Assembly (NCBI RefSeq): GCF_008000935.1
Contig: NZ_CP042831.1
Span: 806,001-870,000, forward strand
Reading direction: 5' to 3'
From: Flavobacterium alkalisoli
GTDB lineage: Bacteria > Bacteroidota > Bacteroidia > Flavobacteriales > Flavobacteriaceae
Length of the DNA: 64,000 nt
In this document: positions 24,587 to 33,955 of the stretch, in pieces
Numbering within the stretch: the stretch's first letter is position 1
Layout: every line of letters begins with the position of its first letter
Translations under genes and position numbers: made by a program
The notes under the pieces: generated by a model
Databases searched by the model: none
Told to the model about the DNA's origin: nothing
Seen by the model: the letters and a program-made list of their open reading frames with translations, nothing else

Positions 24587-25591
24587 TTAAGCAATGCTTT
24601 CTTTTATTGCTAATTTTATTTTCTCTTCCAGCTCATCTGCCAGTTCCGGGTTGTCTTTAATCAACGATTTAACAGCATCCCTTCCCTGCCCCAGTTTGGT
24701 GTCGCCGTAGCTAAACCATGAGCCCGATTTCTTAATGATTTCAAACTCTACCGCAAGGTCAAGTATCTCTCCGGTTTTGCTTACCCCTTCGCCATACATA
24801 ATGTCGAACTCGGCAGTCTTGAACGGAGGTGCAACCTTGTTCTTAACGATTTTTACCTTAGTACGGTTACCCAGTACGTTTTCACCATCCTTGATTTGTG
24901 AAGAACGACGGATGTCTATCCTTACCGAAGCGTAGAACTTAAGTGCGTTACCACCCGTTGTAGTTTCAGGGTTACCAAACATAACACCTATTTTTTCACG
25001 AAGCTGGTTGATAAAGAATACCGTACAGTTTGTTTTGCTTATGGTAGCCGTTAGCTTACGTAAAGCCTGCGACATAAGGCGTGCATGAAGACCCATTTTA
25101 GAGTCGCCCATTTCTCCTTCAATCTCACTTTTTGGTGTAAGTGCGGCAACCGAGTCGATTACCACTATATCTATAGCTCCTGAACGGATAAGGTTTTCGG
25201 CAATTTCAAGTGCCTGCTCACCGTTATCGGGCTGAGAGATGATAAGATTTTCTACATCTACACCCAGTTTTTCGGCATAATGGCGGTCAAAAGCGTGCTC
25301 GGCATCCACAAACGCGGCAATACCACCTGCTTTTTGCGCTTCGGCAATAGCATGAAGGGTAAGGGTTGTTTTACCCGACGATTCCGGACCATAAATCTCT
25401 ATTATCCTTCCGCGCGGGTACCCGTTTACCCCAAGGGCAAGATCTACACCAAGCGATCCCGAAGGAATGGCCTCTACCTCCTCAACGGCCTGGTCGCCCA
25501 GCTTCATTACCGTTCCTTTACCGTATGCTTTGTCCAGTTTATCCAGCGTTAGCTGCAGTGCCTTTAGTTTGGCTTCTTTATCTCCGCTCAT
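24587..25591 (-). CDS. recA: RecA recombinase
   Basis: A 334-aa RecA. Walker A GPESSGKT is at 68-75, Walker [11 protein letters not shown], loop L1 [10 protein letters not shown], the [32 protein letters not shown] block with L2, and the C-terminal [16 protein letters not shown]. It forms filaments on single-stranded DNA for recombination and repair. A frame to 25642 exists, but the ATG at 25591 (MSGDKEAK) begins the conserved protein. The C-terminus is short, without a long acidic tail. It is monocistronic; a -7 box and a large palindrome lie upstream. Confidence 0.98.
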   Translation of the reverse strand: MSGDKEAKLKALQLTLDKLDKAYGKGTVMKLGDQAVEEVEAIPSGSLGVDLALGVNGYPRGRIIEIYGPESSGKTTLTLHAIAEAQKAGGIAAFVDAEHAFDRHYAEKLGVDVENLIISQPDNGEQALEIAENLIRSGAIDIVVIDSVAALTPKSEIEGEMGDSKMGLHARLMSQALRKLTATISKTNCTVFFINQLREKIGVMFGNPETTTGGNALKFYASVRIDIRRSSQIKDGENVLGNRTKVKIVKNKVAPPFKTAEFDIMYGEGVSKTGEILDLAVEFEIIKKSGSWFSYGDTKLGQGRDAVKSLIKDNPELADELEEKIKLAIKESIA

Positions 25592-25639
25592 TGTTTGCTT
25601 TTTAATTTTCAGTAAAATTAGTGCTTTTTTTTGTTGCAC

Positions 25640-25647
25640 CAAAGGTA
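25640..25647 (-). promoter_or_regulatory. -7 box of the recA promoter
   Basis: On the minus strand TACCTTTG, a perfect Bacteroidota -7 box, about 48 bp before the recA ATG. Its upstream edge overlaps the palindrome at 25645-25682, which would take the place of the -33 region; I see no TTTG there. Confidence 0.55.
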
Positions 25648-25682
25648 TAAGAAAAAAATCTTATAAGATTTTTTTCTTATAC
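25645..25682. repeat. Perfect 38-bp palindrome between recA and the ATPase gene
   Basis: GTATAAGAAAAAAATCTTA (25645-25663) is followed directly by its exact reverse complement (25664-25682), with no loop. It lies between divergent genes, so it is not needed as a terminator, and its stem has almost no G or C. It overlaps the recA -7 box and could be an operator, a cruciform-forming site or an insertion scar. Confidence 0.7.
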
Positions 25683-25735
25683 TTGTTTTGAGAGATTTTT
25701 TGTAGATTTAAAAGAATTTAAAAACACACCTCCCT

Positions 25736-27298
25736 ATGATAAAAGACAGTAAAATTATACAAGCTGTTTCTAGTATTTCGCAAAGAGCAGAAAGGCAAAG
25801 AGATATAAATAAAATAATTGATTCTTACGTTGAAGTAGGTATACTACCCCAACTTATTAATAATAATAATCAAATTTTATACGGCAGAAGGGGAACAGGT
25901 AAAACTCATATTTTAAGAATTTTAGAGGACACTATAAATAAGACTCCTAATAAAACTACTTGTTATATAGATTGTAGATTCTTGGGTAGCTCTCCTCAAT
26001 TCACAGACCATACAATGTCAATAGAATATAGATGCTCGTCTTTATTTACTGATATTTTAAACGAAATATTTAATTCTATATTAAATTATATTGCTTATAA
26101 TCCAAATAAAAATTCTGATTTAGCTTTAGATTCTCTAAACTCTCTAGAAAAAACTTCAATAGAAGAAATCCAAAAATCAAAGAAAATTACTAACAGAGAA
26201 AAAGGACTTAAGGAAAAACAGTCTGGAAATAATATTAGTTTAAACCCATCATCTATTGATGTTAGCTTTACAAATGCCTCAAAAAAAAGTGATGAAAATG
26301 AGAAAACAACGGAATTCGAAACAGAAGAATTTGAAAAAATAGTTTTTCCAGATTTACATTATTATTTACAAAGAGTTTTAAAAGAAGCAGAAGTTGATTT
26401 GTTTCTTATTATAGATGAATGGTCAGCTATACCTATTGATATTCAACCATATCTTGCAGAGTTCTTAAAAAAATCTTTTATTCCTGTTCCTGAAGTTATT
26501 TTAAAAATTGGAGCACTTGAGTATAGATCGAGTTTTACTATCCCTAGAGAGAAACATAATTATATCGGTTTTGAATTAGGTAGTGATATAAGCACAAACC
26601 TTGATATTGATGAATATTTCGTATATGATAGAAATCCAAGTGAAATCACAAATACTTTTTCTGAAATTTTATTTAAGCATATAAAATCAGAACTGCCGGA
26701 AAATTTTTTATATGAAAACTACGCCATAAAAACCAACAAACAACTCTTACAAACATTATTTACAGGAAATACCGCCTTTGATGAATTAGTAAGAGCCTCG
26801 GAAGGAGTTGTAAGAGATTATATAAATATTTTTACTCTCGCTTTTTTTGACGCCCAAAGAAAAAATTCTTCTAATATAGATAAAAAGATAGTTGTAGAGG
26901 CTAGTCGACAATGGTTTGAAAACGATAAAGCAAAAAATCTTGATGATTTTTTACATGAAAAAGTTCGTTTAATTATTGATGAAGTAATCGGTAAGAAGAA
27001 AGCTAGATCTTTTTTAGTGTCAAGAAAATTAGAGCAAAATCCAATTATCCAAAAGTTATTTGATGCCAGAGTAATTCATATCGTTAAAAGAGGATATTCC
27101 GATAAAGACAACCCAGGAATTAGATATAATATTTATTCTCTTGATTACGGAACTTATGTTGATTTAATAAACACAAGTAAACAGCCACAAATTGAATTTG
27201 AATTTACGGAAGAAGTAGACTCAGAAGAATTCATTGTTCCTTTTGATGATAAAAGGAGTATAAGAAGAATAATACTTACCGAACAGCATTTAGAATAA
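25736..27298 (+). CDS. ORC/CDC6-like AAA ATPase, probably acquired
   Basis: A 520-aa P-loop ATPase. Walker A GRRGTGKT is at 50-57 and Walker B LFLIIDEW at 222-229 (Asp227, Glu228). A Lys/Ser/Asn-rich insertion (about 140-200) lies between them. The C-terminal 150 residues (NDKAKNLDDFLHEKVRLIIDEVIG... YSDKDNPGIRYNIYSLDYG) look like a winged helix. The N-terminal phrase AERQRDINKIIDSYVEVGILPQL and the GRRGTGKTH loop match what I recall of the ORC-CDC6-type ATPases often found in mobile or defence regions. Coding is visibly more AT-rich (many AGA, ATA, TTA) than in recA and trhO on either side. Function unknown. Confidence 0.72.
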   Translation: MIKDSKIIQAVSSISQRAERQRDINKIIDSYVEVGILPQLINNNNQILYGRRGTGKTHILRILEDTINKTPNKTTCYIDCRFLGSSPQFTDHTMSIEYRCSSLFTDILNEIFNSILNYIAYNPNKNSDLALDSLNSLEKTSIEEIQKSKKITNREKGLKEKQSGNNISLNPSSIDVSFTNASKKSDENEKTTEFETEEFEKIVFPDLHYYLQRVLKEAEVDLFLIIDEWSAIPIDIQPYLAEFLKKSFIPVPEVILKIGALEYRSSFTIPREKHNYIGFELGSDISTNLDIDEYFVYDRNPSEITNTFSEILFKHIKSELPENFLYENYAIKTNKQLLQTLFTGNTAFDELVRASEGVVRDYINIFTLAFFDAQRKNSSNIDKKIVVEASRQWFENDKAKNLDDFLHEKVRLIIDEVIGKKKARSFLVSRKLEQNPIIQKLFDARVIHIVKRGYSDKDNPGIRYNIYSLDYGTYVDLINTSKQPQIEFEFTEEVDSEEFIVPFDDKRSIRRIILTEQHLE

Positions 27299-27314
27299 AT
27301 CCAAAAACCTCTAC

Positions 27315-27344
27315 TTGCTAATTAACTGATTTTCCCTATCTTTG
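27315..27344 (+). promoter_or_regulatory. trhO promoter
   Basis: TTG (27315-27317), 19 bp, then TATCTTTG (27337-27344) is a near-ideal Bacteroidota promoter. It lies after the ATPase stop, so trhO is transcribed independently. Confidence 0.6.
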
Positions 27345-27415
27345 CCGCCGGTTCTTCCATTTAGAGCCGAACTTATTTTTACAATAACTTTCTGAAACTT
27401 AAATTTTTGTATAGC

Positions 27416-28759
27416 ATGCAACTGTTCAACACTTTAAGCGCCGAAGAAAGAGCTGAGCTTATAGAGCAATCAGGCAAGCAGCGCCTTACGCTGTCTTTCT
27501 ACGCATACGCGCACATTCAAGATCCACAACAATTTAGAAACGAATTATTTCTTGGCTGGAACCCGCTTGAGGTTTTAGGCAGGATATATGTGGCAAAAGA
27601 GGGTATTAATGCCCAGCTTTCGCTACCGGCCGATAATTTCTATGCGTTTAAGGACTTTATAGAAACCTATCCTTTTATGAAAGGCATAAGGCTGAATGTG
27701 GCGGTAGAGCAGGACGACCTTTCGTTCCTTAAGCTTACCATTAAAGTGCGTAACAAGATTGTTGCCGACGGACTAAACGACGATACTTTTGATGTTACCA
27801 ACAAAGGGGTACACCTAAAGGCAAACGAGTTTAACTCGATGCTGGAAGACCCTAATACCATTGTGGTAGACATGCGTAACCACTACGAGAGCGAAATAGG
27901 CCACTTTGTAGGCGCCATTAAGCCGGATGTAGATACGTTTAGGGAATCGTTACCTATTATAGAAGACCAGTTAGCCAACCATAAAGAAGACAAAAACCTG
28001 CTTATGTACTGTACAGGGGGTATCCGTTGTGAAAAAGCGAGTGCCTTTTTTAAGCACAAAGGTTTTAAAAACGTATACCAGCTTGAGGGCGGTATTATAG
28101 AATATACCCGCCAGGTAAAGGCAGAAGGACTTGACAGCAAGTTTATAGGTAAAAACTTCGTGTTTGACCACCGTCTTGGGGAGCGCATTACCGACGATAT
28201 CGTTTCGCAGTGCCACCAGTGCGGCAAACCGTGTGATAACCACACCAACTGTGCTAACGAAGCCTGCCACCTGCTGTTCATTCAGTGTGACGAGTGTAAG
28301 GCTGCCAGCGAAAACTGCTGTAGCGAGACCTGCCAGGATATTATACACCTTCCGGAAGAAGAGCAAAAAGCACTTCGCCGCGGTATCATGAACGGTAACA
28401 TGGTATTTAAAAAAGGAAAATCGGAAAGGCTTACTTACAAAAAAACAGGTGAAGCAGTTACCAGTGTACCGCTTGCTAAGGCAAAACCGGTTAAAAAGAT
28501 TAAAAAAGTGCTTGTGGGTAAAGGAGAACACTTCTTTACAAAAGCATCTATAGGCCAGTTTACCATAGAGAACCAGGAGCTTAAAACAGGCGATACGGTT
28601 ATGATTGTGGGCCCAACCACAGGTCAGGAGGAACTGGTTATAGACAAAATGTTTGTTAACGGAAAAGAAAGCGATACTGCCGTAAAAGGAGACAAAGTTA
28701 CCTTTACTGTTCCGTTCAGGATACGACTTTCAGATAAGCTGTTTAAGGTACTTAGCTAA
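27416..28759 (+). CDS. trhO: Rhodanese-type tRNA uridine 5-oxyacetate (hydroxylation) protein TrhO
   Basis: A 447-aa protein of the TrhO/YceA family, which hydroxylates U34 of certain tRNAs using oxygen. Residues 1-100 form the N-terminal ferredoxin-like domain. The rhodanese domain carries the active-site loop MYCTGGIRCEKAS. A Cys-rich cluster follows (CHQCGKPCDNHTNCANEACHLLFIQCDECKAASENCCSETC), which probably binds zinc. The C-terminal 110 residues (from about 340, LPEEEQKALRRGIMNG then a basic, SH3-like part) exceed the E. coli length. I start at the ATG at 27416, nine bases inside a possible TTG. Confidence 0.92.
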   Translation: MQLFNTLSAEERAELIEQSGKQRLTLSFYAYAHIQDPQQFRNELFLGWNPLEVLGRIYVAKEGINAQLSLPADNFYAFKDFIETYPFMKGIRLNVAVEQDDLSFLKLTIKVRNKIVADGLNDDTFDVTNKGVHLKANEFNSMLEDPNTIVVDMRNHYESEIGHFVGAIKPDVDTFRESLPIIEDQLANHKEDKNLLMYCTGGIRCEKASAFFKHKGFKNVYQLEGGIIEYTRQVKAEGLDSKFIGKNFVFDHRLGERITDDIVSQCHQCGKPCDNHTNCANEACHLLFIQCDECKAASENCCSETCQDIIHLPEEEQKALRRGIMNGNMVFKKGKSERLTYKKTGEAVTSVPLAKAKPVKKIKKVLVGKGEHFFTKASIGQFTIENQELKTGDTVMIVGPTTGQEELVIDKMFVNGKESDTAVKGDKVTFTVPFRIRLSDKLFKVLS

Positions 28760-28780
28760 AAACCGCTTACCACAATATAA

Positions 28781-28809
28781 AAAGCCTGCACCATGTGCGG
28801 GCTTTTTTT
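28781..28809 (+). terminator. trhO terminator
   Basis: AAAGCCTGCAC (28781-28791) pairs with GTGCGGGCTTT (28795-28805) with one G-T pair, followed by a T-run. Confidence 0.85.
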
Positions 28810-28958
28810 GTTTTTACCCCTGAGAATCAGTCCTCACAGCAGCTACCGAGCTTTATGTTGGCATTCACATAATATTAGCTTAAAAATACTATCTTTACAC
28901 ACAAAATCGTTTAAGAATCAGTAGCGGGATTAACCGCGATCTATATATATTTAAAATT

Positions 28959-30350
28959 ATGGCATGTACAAACTGTTCTACGGGTTCTAAAGACGGAACG
29001 CCGAGAGGATGTAAAAATAATGGCACTTGCGGAACGGACAGTTGTAATAAACTTACTGTTTTTGACTGGCTCTCTAATATGAGCCTACCGGGCGGAGAAG
29101 AGACGTTTAATTGTGTGGAGGTTCGCTTTAAAAACGGAAGAAAAGAGTTCTACAGAAATACCGAAAAACTTACACTAAGCATAGGCGATATAGTTGCAAC
29201 AGAAGCTTCGCCGGGCCACGATATAGGAATTGTAACCCTAACCGGAGAACTGGTTAAGGTACAGATGAAGAAAAAGAATGTTGACCCGTTTGGGGAGGTT
29301 CCTAAAATATACAGGAAAGCTACCCAAAAGGATATTGATATATGGAGCGAAGCCCGTAACAGGGAAGAGCCTATGAAGGTTATTGCCCGTGAGCTGGCTA
29401 TTAAGCTAAACCTTGAAATGAAAATATCGGATATCGAGTTTCAGGGAGATGCTTCTAAGGCTACGTTCTACTATACGGCAAACGACCGTGTGGATTTCCG
29501 TCAGCTTATTAAGGATTATGCGCGTGAATTCAGTATCAGGATCGAGATGAAGCAGGTAGGTTTCCGTCAGGAAGCTTCAAGGCTTGGAGGTATCGGTTCG
29601 TGCGGAAGGGAGCTTTGCTGCTCTACATGGCTAACCGACTTTAGGAGCGTTAATACCGCTGCGGCACGTTACCAACAGCTTTCACTTAACCCGCAAAAAC
29701 TTGCAGGGCAGTGCGGTAAGCTTAAATGCTGCCTTAACTATGAGCTTGATACTTATCTGGATGCGTTAAAAGATCTTCCGGATCTGGATACTAAAGTATA
29801 TACCGAAAAAGGTGATGCTGTTTGCCAAAAGGTAGACATCTTTAAAGGTCTTATGTGGTTTGCCTATTTTGATAATATGGCACACTGGCATGTTATCAGT
29901 GCCGACAATGTGAAGGAAATAGTAGCGTTAAACAAAGAGAAGAAACGTATCTCATCACTGGAAGAATATGCAATAGACCCTACCGTTACGGAAGAGGACA
30001 CTATCGAGAAAAACTTCCAGAATGTTGTGGGTCAGGACAGCCTTACACGTTTTGATAAGCCTAAAAAGAAAAAGAAAAGGCCGGTTAAAAATAAAAAGCC
30101 TGAAACTGCTGCAGCTGCCACTAATGAGGCGAAGCCTGCACAAACTAATAAAAACAAACAGGCTAACGGCGGTAACAAGCCTGCGAACAATAACAACAGG
30201 CCTGCAAATAATAACAACGGCAATAACCCTAATAAACAGGGCGGCCAGGGTAATAAAAATAAAAGGCCGAACAACAATAACAGAAAGCCGAACAACAACA
30301 GCAACAATAATAAACAACAATCAAACGACAAAAATGCTAATCAGAAATAG
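28959..30350 (+). CDS. ricT: PSP1-domain protein, RicT/YaaT family
   Basis: A 463-aa cytoplasmic protein. The PSP1 domain (FNCVEVRFKNGRKEFYRNTEKLTLSIGDIVATEASPGHDIGIVTLTGELV) is followed by the conserved RicT core with Cys clusters (GGIGSCGRELCCSTWL, KLAGQCGKLKCCLNYELDTY). In Bacillus the Y complex containing RicT holds Fe-S clusters and affects RNA maturation; here the same Cys residues suggest cluster binding. After about residue 365 the protein becomes a Lys/Asn-rich low-complexity tail of about 95 residues (NNNRPANNNNGNN...). The end of the gene overlaps the gldH start by 17 bp. The Cys-rich N-terminus (CTNCSTGSKDGTPRGCKNNGTCG) could bind metal. Confidence 0.9.
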   Translation: MACTNCSTGSKDGTPRGCKNNGTCGTDSCNKLTVFDWLSNMSLPGGEETFNCVEVRFKNGRKEFYRNTEKLTLSIGDIVATEASPGHDIGIVTLTGELVKVQMKKKNVDPFGEVPKIYRKATQKDIDIWSEARNREEPMKVIARELAIKLNLEMKISDIEFQGDASKATFYYTANDRVDFRQLIKDYAREFSIRIEMKQVGFRQEASRLGGIGSCGRELCCSTWLTDFRSVNTAAARYQQLSLNPQKLAGQCGKLKCCLNYELDTYLDALKDLPDLDTKVYTEKGDAVCQKVDIFKGLMWFAYFDNMAHWHVISADNVKEIVALNKEKKRISSLEEYAIDPTVTEEDTIEKNFQNVVGQDSLTRFDKPKKKKKRPVKNKKPETAAAATNEAKPAQTNKNKQANGGNKPANNNNRPANNNNGNNPNKQGGQGNKNKRPNNNNRKPNNNSNNNKQQSNDKNANQK

Positions 30351-30828
30351 CCTTTTAGCCATAGGATTGCTTTTCCTTACCGCTTCGTGCGATAAGAAAA
30401 GAGTTTTTGACGACTACAAAGCCATTAAAGGCACATGGAATAAGGACAGTATTGTTTCGTTTCAGTTTGAACAAAACGATACTGTTACTCCTTACAATAT
30501 GTTTCTTAATATAAGAAACAACAACGATTACCCGTTTAATAATATATTCCTTATCGTAAACCTGGAACAGCCCAATGGTGTTACGGTTACCGATACACTT
30601 GAATATATGATGGCAAATCCTGACGGCTCGCTTTTAGGTAAAGGTTTTTCTGATGTAAAGGAAAGTAAGCTTTGGTATAAGGAAAATGAACATTTTCCTA
30701 AAGCGGGTAACTATACGGTTAGCATACAGCAGGCCGTAAGAAAATCAGGAGACATACCGGGCGTGGAAGAGCTTAACGGTGTTACCGAAGTAGGCTTCAG
30801 GATAGAATCTGTAGAATCTAAAGAATAA
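30334..30828 (+). CDS. gldH: GldH, gliding motility lipoprotein
   Basis: A 164-aa lipoprotein with signal peptide and lipobox (MLIRNSLLAIGLLFLTASC). The mature domain (DKKRVFDDYKAIKGTWNKDSIVSFQFEQNDTVTPYNMFLNIRNNNDYPFNNIFLIVNLEQPNG) is the GldH family of Bacteroidota. GldH is required for gliding and type IX secretion in Flavobacterium johnsoniae, in the envelope. A longer frame reaches back to 30022, but the ATG at 30334 begins a proper signal peptide. It overlaps ricT by 17 bp and precedes the PBP gene by 9 bp, so it is probably one operon. Confidence 0.93.
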   Translation: MLIRNSLLAIGLLFLTASCDKKRVFDDYKAIKGTWNKDSIVSFQFEQNDTVTPYNMFLNIRNNNDYPFNNIFLIVNLEQPNGVTVTDTLEYMMANPDGSLLGKGFSDVKESKLWYKENEHFPKAGNYTVSIQQAVRKSGDIPGVEELNGVTEVGFRIESVESKE

Positions 30829-30837
30829 AAAATATTT

Positions 30838-33156
30838 ATGGCAACAAACAAAAAGAGTGCTGCAAATAACAAGCAAGAGGAGAATTTCTCTAAATACATA
30901 AAGGCTTTCTGGAAAATATACGTTGGTATGGTGGTACTGGCTGTATTGTTTTTCCTTTTTGCCTCATGGGGTTTCTTTGGGCACATGCCTACGTTTGAGG
31001 AACTGGAAAATCCGGAATCTAACGTTGCTACAGAGATCATTTCTTCAGACGGCGAAACGTTAGGTAAGTTCTATCTGCAAAACCGTACTCCGGTTAAATT
31101 TGCCGATCTTCCTGATAATCTTGTAAAAGCGCTTGTTGCTACAGAGGATGAGCGTTACTACGAACACTCGGGTGTAGATGCAAGAGGTACACTAAGAGCT
31201 ATCCTTACTTTAGGTAGAGGCGGTGGTGCCAGTACCATTACCCAGCAGCTTGCCAAAAACCTTTTCCATGGTGAGGGTTCTAAAAACCTTGTGATGAGGG
31301 TTATCCAAAAAGCTAAGGAGTATGTAATAGCTACACGTTTGGAAAGGCAATACACCAAAGACGAGATTATTGCCATGTACCTTAACACGGTAGACTTTAC
31401 TCATAATGCTGTGGGTATACGTTCGGCAGCAAAAGTATATTTTGGTAAAGAGCCTAAAAACCTTACTACCGAAGAAGCAGCTGTTATTGTGGGTATGCTT
31501 AAAAACCCTTCGCTATACAACCCAAAATCTCACCCTAATAACTCTAAGGCAAGACGTAATGTGGTTTTCCACCAGATGGAGAAAAACGACTTTATAACCG
31601 AAGAGGAAAAAGTGGCATTACAAAACAAAGATCTTGAAATGCACTATTCTCCGGAATCACACAAAGAGGGTGTTGCCACTTATTTCCGTGAATACCTGAG
31701 GGAGTTCATGAAAAAATGGGTGGAGGATAACCCTAAAGAAGACGAAAGCACTTATGATATTTACCGAGACGGTTTAAAAATATATGTTACTATAGACTCC
31801 CGCATGCAAAAGTATGCCGAAGAAGCAGTACAGGAACACCTTGCTAACCTGCAGGAAGAGTTCTTTTTACAACAAAAGAACAACAAGAATGCGCCTTTTA
31901 TAAACATCTCTAAAGAAGAGACTGAAAAGATTATGGAAAGGGCCATGAAAAATTCTGACAGGTGGCGTATGATGAAAGATGAAGGCAAGAGTGAAGCCGA
32001 TATCAAAAAATCATTTAACGTAAAAACCAAAATGAGAATCTTTACCTGGAAGGGAGAAAAAGATACTATTATGAGTCCTATGGACTCTATAAGGTACTAC
32101 AAAAACTTCCTGCAAACAGGTATGATGTCTATGAGGCCGGAAACAGGACATGTTATGGCCTGGGTAGGTGGTGTGGACTACAAATACTTCCAGTACGACC
32201 ACGTAGCTCAGGGTGCAAGACAGGTAGGCTCTACCTTTAAGCCATTTGTATATGCCACTGCAATAGAGCAGTTACACATAAGGCCTTGCGACTCTATAAA
32301 CGACTCTCCGTTTACCATGCCTAGGGGCCGTTACGGCATTGAGGCTGACTGGACACCAAGAAATTCTGATGGTGAGTTTAGGGGGATGATACCTTATAGT
32401 GAAGCTTTGGCAAAATCTGTGAACACTGCTTCGGCAAAACTTATGGATCGTGTAGGACCAAAAACAGTAGTAGACTTAACCCATAAACTGGGTATAACTT
32501 CTAAAATACCGGAACAGCCTGCAATTGCACTTGGTGCAGTAGATGTTACCGTTAGCGAAATGGTAGCTGCTTACAGTACTTTTGCAAACAAAGGTCTATA
32601 CATGAAACCTATGGTTATTACCCGTATTGAAGATAAAAACGGAGTAGTGCTTTACCAACAGGTTGCTAAACCGGTAGAGGTAATGAACAAGGATATCGCT
32701 TATACGGTTATAAAATTACTTGAAGGTGTTACCAGAAGCGGCTCTGGTGTACGATTAAGAACAGGAAAATCAAATGCTGCTTCATACAAGCGTGTAACAG
32801 GCCACCCGTATCAGTTTACTAACCCTATTGCCGGTAAAACAGGTACTACACAAAACCAGTCAGACGGTTGGTTTATCGGTATGGTACCGGATCTTGCTAC
32901 CGGTGTTTGGGTAGGTAACGACGACCGTGCCGCTCACTTTAAGAGCATTACATACGGGCAGGGAGCTACCATGGCATTACCTATATGGGCAATATACATG
33001 AGAAAATGCTATAATGATGAAACACTTAAAGTTTCCAAGAAAGAATTTGAAAGGCCTGAAAGTCTTTCCATAGACTTAGATTGCGACGATCATAAGGAAG
33101 CTGTCAAGGATTCTGTAGACACTAACGTTGAACCTATGGATGAATTTGGCCTCTAA
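30838..33156 (+). CDS. Class A penicillin-binding protein (PBP1A-type)
   Basis: A 772-aa bifunctional peptidoglycan synthase. One N-terminal helix (about 23-45) anchors it. The GT51 glycosyltransferase domain shows EDERYYEHSGVDARGTLRAI, GGASTITQQLAKNLF and the AxxYFGK region. The transpeptidase domain shows the nucleophile GSTFKPFVYATAIEQ (SxxK), SVN (KSVNTASAKLMDRVG), and KTGTTQNQSDGWFIG (KTG). It polymerises and cross-links peptidoglycan in the periplasm. A terminator follows the gene. Confidence 0.95.
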   Translation: MATNKKSAANNKQEENFSKYIKAFWKIYVGMVVLAVLFFLFASWGFFGHMPTFEELENPESNVATEIISSDGETLGKFYLQNRTPVKFADLPDNLVKALVATEDERYYEHSGVDARGTLRAILTLGRGGGASTITQQLAKNLFHGEGSKNLVMRVIQKAKEYVIATRLERQYTKDEIIAMYLNTVDFTHNAVGIRSAAKVYFGKEPKNLTTEEAAVIVGMLKNPSLYNPKSHPNNSKARRNVVFHQMEKNDFITEEEKVALQNKDLEMHYSPESHKEGVATYFREYLREFMKKWVEDNPKEDESTYDIYRDGLKIYVTIDSRMQKYAEEAVQEHLANLQEEFFLQQKNNKNAPFINISKEETEKIMERAMKNSDRWRMMKDEGKSEADIKKSFNVKTKMRIFTWKGEKDTIMSPMDSIRYYKNFLQTGMMSMRPETGHVMAWVGGVDYKYFQYDHVAQGARQVGSTFKPFVYATAIEQLHIRPCDSINDSPFTMPRGRYGIEADWTPRNSDGEFRGMIPYSEALAKSVNTASAKLMDRVGPKTVVDLTHKLGITSKIPEQPAIALGAVDVTVSEMVAAYSTFANKGLYMKPMVITRIEDKNGVVLYQQVAKPVEVMNKDIAYTVIKLLEGVTRSGSGVRLRTGKSNAASYKRVTGHPYQFTNPIAGKTGTTQNQSDGWFIGMVPDLATGVWVGNDDRAAHFKSITYGQGATMALPIWAIYMRKCYNDETLKVSKKEFERPESLSIDLDCDDHKEAVKDSVDTNVEPMDEFGL

Positions 33157-33190
33157 AAAATTCGCTTAAAGCAACTCTTTAAAAAATTAA

Positions 33191-33218
33191 AAAACGCCCA
33201 TTAAAAGGGCGTTTTTTT
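33191..33218 (+). terminator. Terminator of the ricT-gldH-PBP operon
   Basis: AAAACGCCC (33191-33199) pairs with GGGCGTTTT (33207-33215), followed by more T. Confidence 0.85.
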
Positions 33219-33251
33219 ATATATTTATCCCTCAAAATTAAAATACATTGT

Positions 33252-33953
33252 ATGATTAATAAAAAAGTACAAAACGTAGAGGAAGCATTACGCGATATAA
33301 ATGACGGAATGACCATAATGCTGGGCGGATTTGGCCTTTGCGGTATTCCTGAAAACAGTATAGCCGAACTGGTAAAAAAAGGCACTACAAACTTAACCTG
33401 TATTTCTAACAATGCCGGTGTGGACGATTTTGGCCTTGGCCTGCTATTACAAAAGAAACAGATCAAGAAAATGATCTCTTCTTATGTAGGTGAAAATGCC
33501 GAATTTGAAAGACAGATGTTAAGCGGTGAGCTTGAGGTTGAGCTTACGCCTCAGGGTACACTGGCAGAAAAATGCCGTGCTGCACAGGCAGGTATTCCTG
33601 CTTTCTATACTCCGGCAGGATATGGTACCGAAGTAGCTGAAGGTAAAGAAGCAAGAGAATTTAACGGTAAGATGCACATCCTTGAAGAGGCTTTTAAAGC
33701 TGACTTTGCCATTGTAAAGGCATGGAAGGGTGACGAGGCCGGTAACCTTATATTTAAAGGTACTTCAAGAAACTTTAACTCATGCATGGCTGGTGCTGCA
33801 AAAATTACCATTGCCGAGGTAGAAGAGCTTGTTCCTGCAGGAACGCTTGACCCTAACCAGATACATATTCCGGGGATATTTGTAAAGCGTATTTTTCAGG
33901 GTGAGAAATATGAGAAGAGAATTGAGCAACGTACAACCAGAAAACGTAATTAA
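33252..33953 (+). CDS. scoA: 3-oxoacid CoA-transferase subunit A
   Basis: A 233-aa class I CoA-transferase alpha subunit. The N-terminal glycine-rich motif [13 protein letters not shown] is diagnostic; the [10 protein letters not shown] and ARNFNxxMAxAAK-like block ([25 protein letters not shown]) also fits. With ScoB it moves CoA from succinyl-CoA to a 3-oxoacid such as acetoacetate. The beta subunit starts 2 bp downstream, so both are one operon ending at a terminator. Confidence 0.94.
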   Translation: MINKKVQNVEEALRDINDGMTIMLGGFGLCGIPENSIAELVKKGTTNLTCISNNAGVDDFGLGLLLQKKQIKKMISSYVGENAEFERQMLSGELEVELTPQGTLAEKCRAAQAGIPAFYTPAGYGTEVAEGKEAREFNGKMHILEEAFKADFAIVKAWKGDEAGNLIFKGTSRNFNSCMAGAAKITIAEVEELVPAGTLDPNQIHIPGIFVKRIFQGEKYEKRIEQRTTRKRN

Positions 33954-33955
33954 TC

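Noticed and set aside
25645..25682. Terminator reading of the recA palindrome
   Set aside because: It lies between divergent gene starts, the stem is A/T only, and no loop exists.
25736..27298. Prophage or transposon around the ATPase gene
   Set aside because: No integrase, transposase, terminal repeats or target duplication could be seen; recA and trhO directly flank it.
28923..28940. Small hairpin GCGG-N6-CCGC in the ricT leader
   Set aside because: Four-base-pair stem; too short to claim a riboswitch or attenuator.
30022..30333. N-terminal extension of the GldH frame
   Set aside because: It is the shadow of the Asn/Lys-rich ricT tail in another frame; GldH starts at 30334 with a lipoprotein signal.
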